A DNA stretch of 64,000 nucleotides, taken from the NCBI GenBank assembly GCA_936440205.1, contig OW387134.1, positions 63,577,427-63,641,426 of the forward strand, written 5' to 3'. The position numbers and the translations under genes were made by a program. The stretch's first letter is position 1, and every line of letters starts with the position of its first letter. Below the pieces are notes generated by a model. That model was not told the origin of the DNA and did not search any database. It saw nothing but the letters and a program-made list of their open reading frames with translations. Source of the DNA: Lepidonotus clava (taxonomy: Eukaryota; Annelida; Polychaeta; Phyllodocida; Polynoidae). Positions 32,514 to 44,085 of this stretch are shown here, piece by piece.

Positions 32514-32730
32514 TAAAGGCCCAATTACACTACACGACATGAGCTGCGATATGACAATGTCGTAGAGAAATGATACATATAAGAGACAAACTTCTTTGTG
32601 ACACATATGTAACAAGCTCCAAATTGCCAAATTTTAATAATTTTATTGCTGCTTCATGCAAATTTATCTTTAATATCAACATATTGTGTGAGTATCGCAG
32701 CTCAAGTCGTGTAGTGTAATAGGGCCTTTA
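32514..32730. mobile_element. 217-bp MITE with 36-bp terminal inverted repeats
   Basis: The left end taaaggcccaattacactacacgac and right end gtcgtgtagtgtaatagggccttta are inverted repeats over about 36 bp with two mismatches. The core is AT-rich and non-coding. I could not fix a target duplication. The transposase family is undetermined; the GGCCC-TTACAC ends are of a kind found in several DNA-transposon families. Confidence 0.75.
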
Positions 32731-34949
32731 TTACGTGAACTGTACTTTGGGCCTGGAGCCTGATCGCTGTGTCTGAAGGTCGGTTTAAGCCTGGTTTCCA
32801 CAGAACGACGTGGTGCAGACTGGAAAAATCAGATATGTTTCGTTTTTTCGGCTCATTGGCAGCCCACAATATAGGTCCTGATCAGTAAAGTTTGTCATTG
32901 ATAGCAGACTCATATGAATACAATACTTCTAGTCTATCGCTGACATCATTAGATTTATCCCGTGGGGATTCCAGGGAAGAATAGGCCCCCAGTAGCCCCA
33001 GTTAATCATAGAAGGCGATGATAGGGGGGACCCAGCACTGACCAAGCGGTTCTTTGGGTTCAATTCCGGGTTGGTGCTTGGTTCACTAAGGGATGAGGTA
33101 CAGCAAAAATGATTTCCCGGTTTTGATCACCTGCTGTTTGCCTGCCCTGTCACCTTCATCTCATAGATACGATTACCAAAGACAGAAATCATCTCAACCT
33201 GTTTTCGTCATGAATATTACCTTAGTTGTCGAAATGGTGTTAAGCATCCGTGTTAGTTTTGCAGGAATTCAAGTGATGATGATCATGGCTTCATGTCTAT
33301 TCTATTGATTATATGAACCACTGTTGGACCGTGTGCAAACAAATCAGTGAACTATAATATGACCAAATGCCGTTCAAAGGTACTATAACATTTTGGTTTG
33401 AAATTTAATGAAAACTTTAGAAGTAAATTTACACAGTTGTACATAATGACTGTTTCAACAAAATTCAAAAGGGTTAGATGGTCAAAGTGTTTTTCTTTTT
33501 CGGAGAATCTTTCGTTTCCACATATATCAATAGGCATTGATTATCATACTCACATTCATCGTTTCTGAGAAATAAAGGTTCTGATTCCAAATTCAGAGAT
33601 TTTAGGGAGGACCGCTCCTCGGCCACTTTCTCACTCCTGTTTTTGTATGAGATATTGTGTGACTCTTTATTCAGTGTCTCTAACACTATAAAGAATTTAG
33701 AAAACTCGTCCTTGAACTTTCAATTAGGCAATTGGAGCAAATGAATAAGGGCTTAAAATTGTTGATTTTCTCTCTGGCTGAACTTGGCCATAAGACAATG
33801 AAGTTCATTTTCCACTGGTGGATGGAAACACCATAAGTTAATTATTTACTGAATGTACATGTCATATGATGTGTACACTTCCCGGAGCTAGAGGGTGCGT
33901 AAAGTTCTATTTCAGACTGCTGAAACGTTTTATTTTCTACCTGATGATCGAATCGCTTCCCTTCTTTGTGCTCGATTCAGTTTTTCTTCATCTTCTCTAA
34001 AATGAAAAGATCATTATTTTGTATCACTGGGGAATCGGTACACTAAAGAATAAAGAAGTTCACTGCATGTAGTATTCAATATCCTCAACATGCCTCCATT
34101 ATAAATCCGAGATGCAAATTTTCCTACTTTTTCCGGATTTCCGGATTTTTGACAGCTCAGTATGAAAATAAACCCAACATTTCGCATTACCCAAATCGCC
34201 GATTTTCACCCTTTTAGTTTCTAAACAGAAAATCAGTAAAATTAATGTCCTTCCTACTTTTCTGGATTTTCAATCTCTCCTGAGTGGCATCTATGATACA
34301 CGCGTACGTATAGTTTGCCTCGTTGCATTCCTATCAGTTTGCTATGACGGCATAACGTCAGAACCGAATTATATGAATTTCTTTCCTCCCATTTGATTAT
34401 TTCTGCTTATACCGCCCTCCTCTGCACTCAGTATACTACCTATAGAAGTATCATAGAAGTACATTACCAGTCGTACTCCGCAGTAGCCTTGATGTGAGCC
34501 AGAAAAGAAGTAAAAGCAGTCCCAATAAAAATCTGGCACGTTTGTTTTTTTTCTTTTACTTAGCTGTTGCGAATAGAGTTTGAAACTTGAATTGGGTACT
34601 AATGTACAAATGGAGATGGTGAGGCATAGATATTCTCAAATTTTAAGAAACATTATAATTCAAAAACTAGAAATCTTTTAACATAATTGGTGTTTAAGTT
34701 TGATAGAAATTACAATAACAGAATATACATTATTAGGATTCGGAGGATGCCGCCCGCCTCCCAATCATACGTTATATGAATCAGCAGAGAGCCTTTTGAC
34801 CAATGATCTTGCACTAATTGTAAATTCATTTTTTTGAATTACTATAATTCAGGGAGGCGGGGGGCGGGGTGTAGTGGTCAAGGAAGGATAGGCACGTTGG
34901 CGTTATATCTGTTATATTATACCTTGCCTCTGTGATGTGTAAATTGCAG
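32731..34949. other. no gene recognised; repeat fragments
   Basis: Holds a solo end (about 32796) ggtttccacagaacgac, matching the element at 57385, and a diverged relative of the 19043 MITE at 34103-34297 (ccggatttccggattttt). No coding evidence. Confidence 0.4.
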
Positions 34950-35057
34950 CAGCCGCCGCAGCCCCTGTCCCTATACGAGGACTTCCTTCATATTATACAG
35001 CCTGGCCTCCATGCCAAGTCAAGGGTGGACGAGGCACTCAGTTTCCACGAAAACTGA
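34950..35057 (+). CDS. candidate terminal coding exon of an unknown gene
   Basis: Acceptor aaattgcag ends at 34949 after a tt/c-rich stretch; one frame runs 35 codons to TGA at 35055-35057 (QPPQPLSLYEDFLHIIQPGL then a polar tail). GC-rich third positions stand out from the flanks. AATAAA at 35203-35208, about 146 bases after the stop, supports a gene end here. I do not recognise the protein and see no upstream exon in the window. A chance island remains possible. Confidence 0.4.
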   Translation, partial: QPPQPLSLYEDFLHIIQPGLHAKSRVDEALSFHEN

Positions 35058-35202
35058 CGTGAAGACGTTCCTGGAAGACGAAAGTAGGCCCCCCGACTTG
35101 TTCACCCATAACCATGTCAGAGTCTAGAATGTAGTCCAATATAAGGCGAATGCAAAAGTGTCGGCTTTGATGGCTATTTGATTACAAAGTGTCAGTGACA
35201 TC

Positions 35203-35208
35203 AATAAA
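35203..35208 (+). terminator. poly(A) signal after the candidate exon
   Basis: AATAAA in gacatcaataaatcaac; placed as expected for the exon ending at 35057. Confidence 0.4.
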
Positions 35209-35589
35209 TCAACAGAAATGTGTATTTTCTTAAAAGAAAAAGACATGGAATTTTATAAAAGCATAGAGAATAGTAGTTCCGCCGTGTAGATGTACGCTTT
35301 TCAAGAATCTCGACGCTGTTGAATCTGCATTAACTATTAGTGGAATGAACAGAATGTGGGCCGTGTAGCAGAACTTTTACGGTGTGACATGGAACTTCAG
35401 ACAAGTCGCCAAGTTATGTTACATGGAGTTCAAGTTTGCCCCCATCCCCCACCCCTCCCCAACCTGCCCTCCCCCAATGTGTCGGTCTATACGGCAGGTA
35501 GGGGTTATCGGCAGGTAGGTGGGATCCAGATGAGGGGGGGGGGGGGGGACAAGCCTCCCCCCGGGCCCCCACTGGCCAGGGACAGCCCC

Positions 35590-35835
35590 CCTCCCTGATT
35601 GGTGCGACTCAAGTTGGCGGCCCGTGTGCTTTAGTCCCTTAACCAATAGACAAGTCGCCGCTCCGGACCTACCATTGGGGGGGGGGGGGGGGTACATACT
35701 AGACTGGATTCAGGACATACTACACCTCGTTTTCCGCCATAGGCATGCCAACTTGTGATTGGTCATTGGCCTACATGGCAAGCCGAGCCTTTACAAATTA
35801 GCGATATTTATAACGAAGTTTTCCCGACTTTCTCC
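35590..35835 (+). promoter_or_regulatory. probable UGT promoter
   Basis: CCAAT boxes in both orientations (attgg at 35598 and 35758, ccaat at 35643) and a TATA-like tatttata at 35805-35812, about 240 bp upstream of the start codon. Two poly-G tracts (about 35537 and 35677) lie in and just above the promoter. Confidence 0.5.
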
Positions 35836-36045
35836 AGACGGTCTGAACGCAGCTGCCGACGACGCACTGCTAACTCTGACCAACTTCTACAATAAAACCT
35901 CAACTGGAGAGGAGACTTTTCACGGTCCTTCCCAAAGTTGGATCCTCTTGTATAGAAAAACGCGAGGAAAACAGACTGACATCGAAGTGGATTTAGACTG
36001 AGTAACTTGAACAATTACTTGAAAATCTTTTGAGGTCCTTCCACC

Positions 36046-36291
36046 ATGGACCCTACAAAGTGGTTGCGCGTTACCCTGGTGTGTCTGACCGTGCACCTCT
36101 CTACAGTCACCCCGGCCAAGATCCTGCTGTACCCTTACGGCCACTGCATGAACTCTCACCTCTTGGTGATGGAGCGGCTGGGCGCCATCCTGCACGAGAA
36201 GGAGCATGACGTGCACATGTTGATCAACTCCAAGTACCACGCCTTCCGCCCCTCCGTGCAGGCTGAGCCGCTCTCCCCAATGACCCTCAAG
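36046..36291 (+). CDS. UGT: UGT exon 1
   Basis: 82 codons from the Kozak ATG to a donor aag|gtaaat at 36291/36292; signal peptide plus the catalytic-His segment. Confidence 0.9.
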
Positions 36292-37989
36292 GTAAATACG
36301 GGGTTTTGTTCATTTCCCCCCCTTAATTTTAGGGATATAAAATTAGATTTTCATAAGGATCAGTGTTTTCTCTGGCTTAAAATAATCGTTGGCATCCTTC
36401 CCACATATTGTGAGCATTTAAAGTAAAAATCACACTTGTTTCTTTTTGAATGTTGGAAAATCCTTTATTAGAATCTAATAGGCTAGTAAACGGTCAATCT
36501 TTGAAAGTTTCAGATTCTCATATCTCTGAAATTCATATGGTGATCTAGGATTTCTTTTTTATTGTACATCCCCCAACCACCCTATGGATTTCAGAATGTT
36601 GCCAAGGGTTTTAGAGAAATCATACCTAACACCCATGTTTACTTTTCAAAGGAGTTCGCCGCGCCGTCCAACTACACCACGGTGTGCGAGTACGACTCGA
36701 TCGACTACTCCCTCTACTCCCCGCTCCCCGAGAGGTTCAACTTCTTCATCGAGACGTCGGCGACGTACTGCGAGCGGCTGGTGAGCGACTCGGAGCTGCT
36801 CGGGGACCTGAAGGCCGAGAAGTACGACCTGTTCATAGTGGAGGCCATCGACCCGTGTGGCCGCATCCTGGCCGACTACCTGCACGTCCCTTTCATCCCA
36901 CTACTGACCACGGGGCTAGGGTTCTGGGACGGGAACCCGCGCCCTCCATCCTACATACCCGCCCCCATCGCCCCCTTCACCCCCGACATGACCTTTCTCC
37001 AGCGTATGACCAACCTGGTGATGAAGGTCATGTACGACAACATCCCCGTCATCTTGGGATTTGACGAGCACTTTGAGAAGATCAAGCGGCGGCATGGGCT
37101 CAACACCTCCCTCTCGCTGGCCGACACCTTCAAAGGGGCCTCGGTGAAGCTGGTCAACTCGGACTTCACCTTTGAGTACGCCGCCCCCCTGGAGCCGGAC
37201 ACGGTCCTGGTCGGAGGGTTCGCCATCCGCGCCCCCAAGGCCCTGCCGCCCGCCCTGGAGGAGTTCGTGGAGGGGTCGGGACCCCACGGGGTCATCGTCT
37301 TCACCTTCGGCACGGTGGTGACGTCCTTCCACGCCCGCTGGCACCGGCTCTTCGTCGACGTGTTCCGGCGCCTCCCGCAGCGCGTCATCTGGCACTGTAA
37401 GCAGGGGGGTCTGCCGCAGAACGCCAGCGTCCCCGATAACGTGCTCCTCCAGGACTGGATCCCGCAGACGGACCTGCTGGCCCACCCCAAGGTGGTCTTA
37501 TTTGTCACCCACTGCGGCCTCAACAGCGCCATGGAGGCCGTGCACTTCGGGGTGCCCGTGGTGGGCATGCCCATGTTCGCCGACCAGTTCAGCCAGTCGG
37601 CCAAGCTCACCAAGCACCTGGGGATGGGGGTGGAGGTGGATCTCTTCACCGTCACCAACGAGTCCATGTACGAGGCCGTCACCATGGTGATGGGCGACCC
37701 CTTGTACCGGCACGCCGCACGCACCATGTCGGCCCGCTTCAGGGACCAGCTCGTCACCCCCACAGACCGCGCCACCTTCTGGGTGGAGTACGTACTGCGC
37801 CACCAGGGGGCGCACCACCTCAAGTCGCGCGCCCACACCCTGAGTCTCTTCCAGTACCTCTCCCTGGACGTGATGCTCTGTTTTAGCGTTATATCCCTCC
37901 TCTCCCTCGCCCTAGTCGTCACCTGCCTCAAGGCCGTGGTTCGGAGAGGGATCTCATGGACCAGTCTGAGAAAGAAAAAGCTCAGCTAA
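36046..37989 (+). CDS. UGT: UDP-glycosyltransferase (GT1 family, membrane-bound), two coding exons
   Basis: Transfers a sugar from a UDP-sugar to small lipophilic acceptors, in this family at the luminal face of the ER. Exons 36046-36291 and 36595-37989 join in phase 0 to 546 aa (usual length 510-550). ATG lies in a near-ideal ccaccATGG context. Residues 1-24 look like a signal peptide; His33 (YPYGHCMNSHL) is the expected catalytic base and Asp of EAIDPCG (about 168) its partner. The UGT signature runs about 370-413 (WIPQTDLLAHPKVV, FVTHCGLNSAMEAVHFG, PMFADQ). A hydrophobic anchor at about 505-530 is followed by a short basic tail ending KKLS, a KKxx ER-retrieval signal. Several N-glycosylation sequons occur. 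No break is seen. The exact subfamily is not decided; an in-frame alternative acceptor near 36654 would give 526 aa. Confidence 0.93.
36595..37989 (+). CDS. UGT: UGT exon 2
   Basis: Acceptor tggatttcag ends at 36594, phase 0. It encodes the rest of the acceptor domain, the UDP-sugar-binding domain, the membrane anchor and the dilysine tail; stop TAA at 37987-37989. Very GC-rich third positions, sharply different from the intron. Confidence 0.9.
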   Translation, partial: NVAKGFREIIPNTHVYFSKEFAAPSNYTTVCEYDSIDYSLYSPLPERFNFFIETSATYCERLVSDSELLGDLKAEKYDLFIVEAIDPCGRILADYLHVPFIPLLTTGLGFWDGNPRPPSYIPAPIAPFTPDMTFLQRMTNLVMKVMYDNIPVILGFDEHFEKIKRRHGLNTSLSLADTFKGASVKLVNSDFTFEYAAPLEPDTVLVGGFAIRAPKALPPALEEFVEGSGPHGVIVFTFGTVVTSFHARWHRLFVDVFRRLPQRVIWHCKQGGLPQNASVPDNVLLQDWIPQTDLLAHPKVVLFVTHCGLNSAMEAVHFGVPVVGMPMFADQFSQSAKLTKHLGMGVEVDLFTVTNESMYEAVTMVMGDPLYRHAARTMSARFRDQLVTPTDRATFWVEYVLRHQGAHHLKSRAHTLSLFQYLSLDVMLCFSVISLLSLALVVTCLKAVVRRGISWTSLRKKKLS

Positions 37990-38287
37990 GGACATGGCCC
38001 CAGGGGCAGATCCAGAGATCTTCAAAACAGGGGGCGCCTTTTCCGCCAGGAAAAATAAACATATGGGGAGGCGCGCGCGCCCTCCGCGCCCCCGCGCTCT
38101 CCGCGCCCCCCGCGTCCCTCTCTCAATCCGCTAAAATAGAAGCAGTTTTGTTGCCACAGTGTGCGCTGTTTTTGTTGGATGTGTTTATTTGTGATGTACC
38201 TCAGAAAACAATGCTCTGTATGTATATAAAATGTCTTTAGTAACCAGAAGGTTGTACAGTATGTAATTAGTGTATATATAGTATACA

Positions 38288-38400
38288 TGTACAGACTCAA
38301 GGACGGATACAGAGATTTTCAAAAGGGCAGGGCGCCCTAATGTAAAGATTTCCGCCGGACCCTCCAGTTTCGAGAATGTTACATTAAAAAATGTATATGG
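38288..38400. repeat. copy of the ggatccagagactttcaaaa repeat
   Basis: Same consensus as 17160-17330 (aaggacggatacagagattttcaaaa ... taatgtaaagatttcc ... ggaccctccagtttcgag ... ttacattaaaaaatg), here without a long G run. A partial start is also seen at 38012 (ggggcagatccagagatcttcaaaa). Confidence 0.7.
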
Positions 38401-38633
38401 TTGGATACGAGGTTTTAATGGGAGGGTCCGAAGGAAGGTCCACTGCGCAAACTCGCGAGAAAGGTCTATGCAGAGCGTATTTCACTTTCTCTTGAACCAC
38501 AGGCGCTGCGGTTACCCCCAGACAAGTGTCTCCTGCATGGTATGTTACATGTTTTATATGGGTCTGTCTTTTTACCCCAGTCATGCACCTCGATCATGTC
38601 CCTTCTATAGTGAACTAAAAGTCTAAATGCTGA

Positions 38634-39110
38634 CGTTTCGGCCCGATTACTATCGCTTCCCGCTCCCTATGGTGTGTTATTTCAGACTGGGTATTATCAT
38701 TTCCCTCCCCTTATATGTTATAGGGTGTACCAGTCTGGCAAGTTCGTTTCTGCTATTACCACTATCATGTCTCCCAGCGGTGGATAAAAGGGTGTGTGTT
38801 TGTGTGTGTGGGGGGGGGGGGGGGGCAAATTTAGTTGTTTTTTTAATGTAAAATTCTGAGGAAAGGGGGGTGCGCCAACCCCCCTCCACCCCCCACCTTT
38901 TTCTATCAGCATGCCCCCACCTTTTCTGGAAGCTGCCACCGTATTACGGTCTATTTCGACTATCATTTGCCGCCCCCTGTGTTACGCAATACCAATCTGT
39001 CTAGGGCGATCTCCACTACCCATACATATATTATGTTCAATATCGGCCCGTTAACTATCATTTCCCGCTCCCTATACGTTACCTTTCAGTCTGGTTGGGA
39101 CGTTTTAGCC
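38634..39110. repeat. four degenerate copies of a 55-80-bp repeat, interrupted by a poly-G tract
   Basis: Core actatcatttcccgctccctata-gtta---cagtctgg recurs near 38645, 38692, 38955 and 39055. A G-run segment (38800-38930) lies between the second and third copies. Old tandem array, non-coding. Confidence 0.6.
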
Positions 39111-40030
39111 CGTACCCTGCATAGTCTTTATCCTCGACTTAACTGGCCTGAAGTACACCTGACACAGATCTACCTGGCCACAAGTAGAGCACGAAATAAC
39201 CACACAAAACACAGATAACCAAAAGTGGACCACTTCTCACTGAGTGCACGTTTGGGGAGGGGGGGGGGGGGCTGAGTCAAGCCTCCGACACCGTCTTAGA
39301 CGTGGTCTTAAGGATGGATACGGGGTCACTTAATAGTGCTAATACTAATAATTTATAACAAAAATAATGTTCAAAGATCTACCGTCAGGTTCTGGTCGTT
39401 TTCGACCAGAAGTCGTCGGAGATACCGGAAATTTTGTTCACATTGAGCGTATTGGACCAGAAATCTATCCAAAACCGCTTGGGGAGTTGGGGGGGGGGGA
39501 TCTGAGAGGGTTAGATATTGGCCGCTCTAGTTTCTGTAAAAATAGGATAATTGTTTAACCAAGGTGTAGATACGGACGGAAAGATATATAGATCTTCCCA
39601 TACTAAATTTTCATTTTCTAAAAGACACTGAATTTGACTTGAATAATGTGCGTATTTATCTCTGTTAAAAAGGAACTGTTCGAAGAGAAAACTACTGTCT
39701 GGTAAAGGTAACGAGATCTGTAGTATGATAATTATGATGAATGACACAGTGCCCTTATCTGTTTGAACATAACTGCTGTGTACAAGTTGCTTCTAGTTAA
39801 TTGAAGGGTGCTGCTTCGTGTAAATACATGTATAACTGTATAGTTGTCGTCTTCTGTTACAATATTAATGAAGATCTCCGAGCCTTGTATTGTATTGTGG
39901 ATATTGTGATAAAGGAGAATGGTCAGTATATTTGTGATAATAGAGTTGTGCTCTTAATGATGTACAGTGTGTAAGTTACAACATTGTAATATAATGTTTA
40001 TAATGAATAAACTTATTTTGTCTACTTAAC

Positions 40031-41355
40031 ACGTTTTTTTGTAGTGGTTCATTATTGCATGCGTAATTATGACATAAAACGTTTTGTTTTTACTTTACTT
40101 CATAGCATTTTCTTATTTTTTGCGATTTCAACTTCAGTGAAGAATTTCTTCAATTTCTCTCACGCGCGCATTGAAGCTCAGAGCATGTAAGTCTTTCTTT
40201 CCTATCCCAATTTTCAACTATTCGGGATTAGCATCTCTGATATATGTAAATCTTATATTAGAACATTGACTTCCGATCTACAGCTTCACATTACACCATA
40301 TAGACATGACGTGTTAGAATCCGAATCATATTAGACGTTTCTGCATAATTTTCAAAACTGAAAAGGGGGACACCTGTAGTTTGAGGTACCCAGTAATTTG
40401 TCGCTATCAACTGCGGTTTAGTTTGGGGAGCGGGGAATCAACATTCTTTTTGTCAAAATGTCTCATGCCCAAAGCCATGGTTACATGCATCCTTCATCTA
40501 TCATAGATCGCTTTAAGAGCGATTTATGACGGATGCCGCAACATATGACAGACGATGGAGGCCCCAAAACGGCCGTTTGGAAACCGAGCTTTAGTATCAT
40601 AACAACGTGCTGACGCCCAGGTATGTAGCCAAGGGGGTCCCTCTTGGATGAACTCCCTTCTAAAATATCCGACACCCCCCCCCCCCCCCCCCCCCCCACA
40701 TCTAAGTCCGCCACTGTGAGACCATATTAGTCTGAGGGCCTATTACGCTCAAGGTGAATATGGTCGGAGAATACCCCACCGGCGGTGCATACGTTTCTTA
40801 CTTTTTCTAGGATTTCTTCTCTCACTATGATCCATTATGATGGCATCGCTGCTGAAGAGCGCCCCGACCTTTCTATAACATCTTCACACTGTAACAAAAG
40901 TGAAAATCCGGAAATGTCCTTCTCTATTACACGAAGGCATATCATACTTCAGTTTTTTGTTGGAAACCCATGAATAAATAAGATGTATATATATTAGATA
41001 TTAAAATCCGACACACATTGGGGGCAGGGGGCTGTGAGCAAAGACTTGCACCCACAGGGCTATAGTTAAACGTTCTCATACGTAACTCGAATCATGCATA
41101 TGATGTAAGCGGTAATAATACCCTTAAAGCACATGCACCGGTGCTGTCTGGATGTGGTTTAATTCTTATTTCCTGGTTTGAACGTCCTAATAAGCCAAAG
41201 ATAAGATGCATACAACATAGCAAATATGTTGCCAAGTCACAAGGCTCGAGTGCGTACTTTTAAATTATTTATGGCGTTATGATATAAATAATAAGCCTTG
41301 AGGTTTTTCATCTTGCATCCCTAGATTACCTGCAGTATTTTCTAAGTTAGTGACA
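40031..41355. other. no gene recognised; poly-C-bearing repeat
   Basis: A run of about 25 C (40676-40697) precedes acatctaagtccgccactgtg, the reverse complement of the cagtggcggacttag end common to poly-G elements. Elsewhere AT-rich and featureless. Confidence 0.45.
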
Positions 41356-41356
41356 A

Positions 41357-41562
41357 ATCGGGGCGGATCCAGGCGGGGGTGGGGGGGTCCTGGGGCTCCT
41401 GACTCCCATCCCCCCCCCCCCCTTTTGCTGGACCCCTAAACTGCAGAAAGAGGGGAAAATGTTGAACGCGTATGGCCAAATGCACGGCATTTTAGTACTT
41501 AACCTTTATGCTGACCTCCCCCCCCCCCCCCTCCCTCGCGAAAATACTGTATCCGCCCCTGC
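41357..41562. mobile_element. 206-bp MITE-like element with ggggcggatccag ends
   Basis: The left end ggggcggatccaggcggggg and right end ctgtatccgcccctg are inverted repeats over about 13 bp; both are directly followed inward by G or C tracts, as in other poly-G elements of the window. The ends resemble those of hAT-like non-autonomous elements, but no 8-bp duplication was found. Non-coding. Confidence 0.5.
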
Positions 41563-41990
41563 ATATGTAGTATATATATATAAAGATCGGTATAAGTACA
41601 TATTTGTGCATTTACTATAGTTTTCTCCTTTCTATTTTCGACAAAGTCCAGGCCCGTAACCCCCCCCCCCCCCCCACAGAGAGAGAGGGAAAAAAAAGAA
41701 AGAAAATATCTTTTCATTATTGCACTCGGATATGCATGATACTTTGGACAAGTTTCCATGCAAAATCAATATGCAATGGTCAATTTATTTTTTAAAGAAA
41801 GTTTAGCCTTTTTGAGATAAACATTATTTTGGCCATGTCTTGGTTGATTTCAGAAAAGCCTAATTTATTTATGGTTGCCATGGAAACCATCTGAATCCTC
41901 CACATCTGCAGACGAATTTTTGAGAACATTGGCTTTTTGACTCCTGCACTACAAGAAAAGTATAACAAAATGTAATAGTAAAAAATGGTA
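41563..41990. other. no gene recognised
   Basis: AT-rich, with one C run at about 41660 next to caggcccgtaac. Confidence 0.4.
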
Positions 41991-43016
41991 ACTTCTTAAC
42001 TCCTCTTAGGTGCAGGCATGTTGTGGTCTAAAGTTATAATCATGTTTTTCCACAGCCTTCGGAAGTAAGAATTTCATTTCATGGTTTTATAATGGCGAGT
42101 TATTTTGGCCAGGTAGCATTCGCAAAACAACATGCACCTCCGCCTCATTTCTTAGTAACTCAGTTTGTAAGGTACATCTCTCTATCTATAGCATGAAAAG
42201 AGTTTTATTACTAATTGGCACCACATGGACAGTGTTTTGTCCATGTTAACAAGTCCCAGCACAACAGGTGATTCAATGTTTGCACCTTTTGATGACTCAA
42301 ACTTTAGATTAAAAGAAGTCAAAGTAATTTCAGTTGATGATACTGGTGTGCGCTTCCTTTGAGATGAGGAATGCCATACACGACAATAGAATAAGCGAGG
42401 TATCTCATTACCAATCTACAGGCGAGTTGACTTACCCTTCCTGCCTTATTGAACAAGGACTCAAGTGAGAGGCCTATTACGAACCCAATTAAAATAATCT
42501 ATACGACTGCTAGGATGTACTTTTATTCAATGTATGAAAACTTCAGTCCCGTAACTGGGGGGGGGGGGGGGGGGGGGGGGGGGGGATGGCGCACCACCCC
42601 CCTGCAGAAAAAACTTTTCAAAAAGTTCCAACTTTCCTTAAGAAATTCAATGTAAAAACTCTGAGAAAATGTTCAGAAGTTCCATTAGGTGAACCTCGCC
42701 ACCCCTTTTTGAGGTTAAACGTACGGAAATTATAGGCAAAAGTTCAATTCAAGGAACCTCGCCACCCCCTTCCCCCCAGAGCAGAACCTATATAGAGGCC
42801 TGAACTTCACACAGAATCTCTCAAAATACTTAGCATTATGTATTACAATTTTAAATATAAAAATTCTGATATCTCTATTCTTGTTTATGATGTCTTATTC
42901 TTCTTTCAGGTACTCAGGTCCACCATAAAAAGTGTTGCATGTTGTTGTTAGAAAAATCTACTTCGAATTACCAGTACTACCATGACTGAACATTTGCAGT
43001 AAAAGTCATTAATCTA

Positions 43017-44085
43017 CACTGAAAACACAAAGTCGTCAGAGAGCCACTTTAAAGTTGTCAGAGGGTTGTCATAGGTGACTTTTGGGTTGTCATATGTGAC
43101 TTTTGGGTTGTCTTAGGTGACTTTTGGGTCAGAGTTGGGCTCATTTCAGGCCATTGATGCTGTGTGACAACCTTGTGACAATCCTTTGACAATTTGGGGG
43201 TGGTCAGAGGGTGGTCATTGTGAATTTTGAGCCTGTATGACAACCCAAAGGTTGTCATTTTCCCCTGACTACTTTGGGCCAAAAAGGTCGTCAGAGAAGC
43301 AAAAATAAAAATCGGGTTGTCATAGGGTTGTAACACAAGGAAATGAGAAGTCAAAAGTCCCGTCTGACAACCCTAGGGTTGTAAGTGAATGGTGCCTAAA
43401 ATGACAGCCCAAGGTTGTCATAGCCTCTGTCTATGTTAAAGTATTGTAAGTGAATTTTTTTTTTTTTTTTTAAATCGTTTTATTTTTATTCTGGGAGGAT
43501 TTAAGGTTATACACCTGTTCTCCCGCACCACCCAGATAGGTGGATACAAAAAGTTGGTTTTTCTCAAATGGCAGAAACATACATCGTTAGGTGGGTACAG
43601 ATTACAATGCTTATTGATAGCACAAAGGAAAAAAATGAAGCGGGTGCAGTGTATGAGATGGGATGTGTGCTTTGATGAATATGTGGCGATATAGTACAGT
43701 CAGTATTTTGGTACATATGATATAAGTATTGGGGTCCATAAACTACAAGGTGTAATTCCCTCTAACAGGGGGGTTTGGTAGTAAATATAATGGTGGATTT
43801 GACAAAAGTTCAGATTTCTAATTCGCCGCTTACAATCATGGATTTAATTTTCCTTTTAAAAGTCGATTTTAACGGGAATGGTGTCAAAAAACATACAACT
43901 CACAGGCCTCCTATGTGTAATGGCCATACCTTATAACTAGTAATAAGATAACAGGAAGCCATTGTTATGGACTATTTTATCTACAACATGAAACTGTTCA
44001 TAAATAAGATTTTTTGTATAAAAGACACAGACAACATTGGGTTGTCGTTTTTGGTACCACTTTTGACAACTTTGTGTTTTCAGTG
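43017..44085. mobile_element. 1.07-kb DNA element with 24-bp terminal inverted repeats and TA duplication
   Basis: Ends CACTGAAAACACAAAGTCGTCA and its inverse (one mismatch), flanked by TA on both sides (43015-43016, 44086-44087). The interior carries many gttgtca motifs, including three 21-22-bp direct repeats (gttgtcataggtgacttttgg) at about 43065-43130, and a T run at 43458 that may be the tail of a nested minus-strand retroposon. No transposase frame. The related copy at 46005-48060 lacks it, giving an approximate empty site. A TA duplication suggests a Tc1/mariner-type enzyme, but the ends also resemble CACTG-type elements, so the family is open. Confidence 0.75.

Larger units (their letters stand above)
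37990..40030 (+). other. UGT 3' region with repeats; distal poly(A) signal
   Basis: Several AATAAA candidates; the best context is 40006-40011, followed by a T/GT-rich stretch. If used, the 3' UTR would be about 2 kb and would include repeat copies. A nearer aaataaa at about 38052 lies inside a GC-rich repeat and is less convincing. Confidence 0.35.

Noticed and set aside
32993-33070. tRNA-derived SINE (tagccccagttaa and gggttcaattccgg)
   Set aside because: A- and B-box-like strings are spaced plausibly, but no cloverleaf, no tail and no second copy were seen.
36646-37931. Long minus-strand ORFs opposite the UGT gene
   Set aside because: They mirror the GC-rich third positions of the UGT frame; none shows a known domain.
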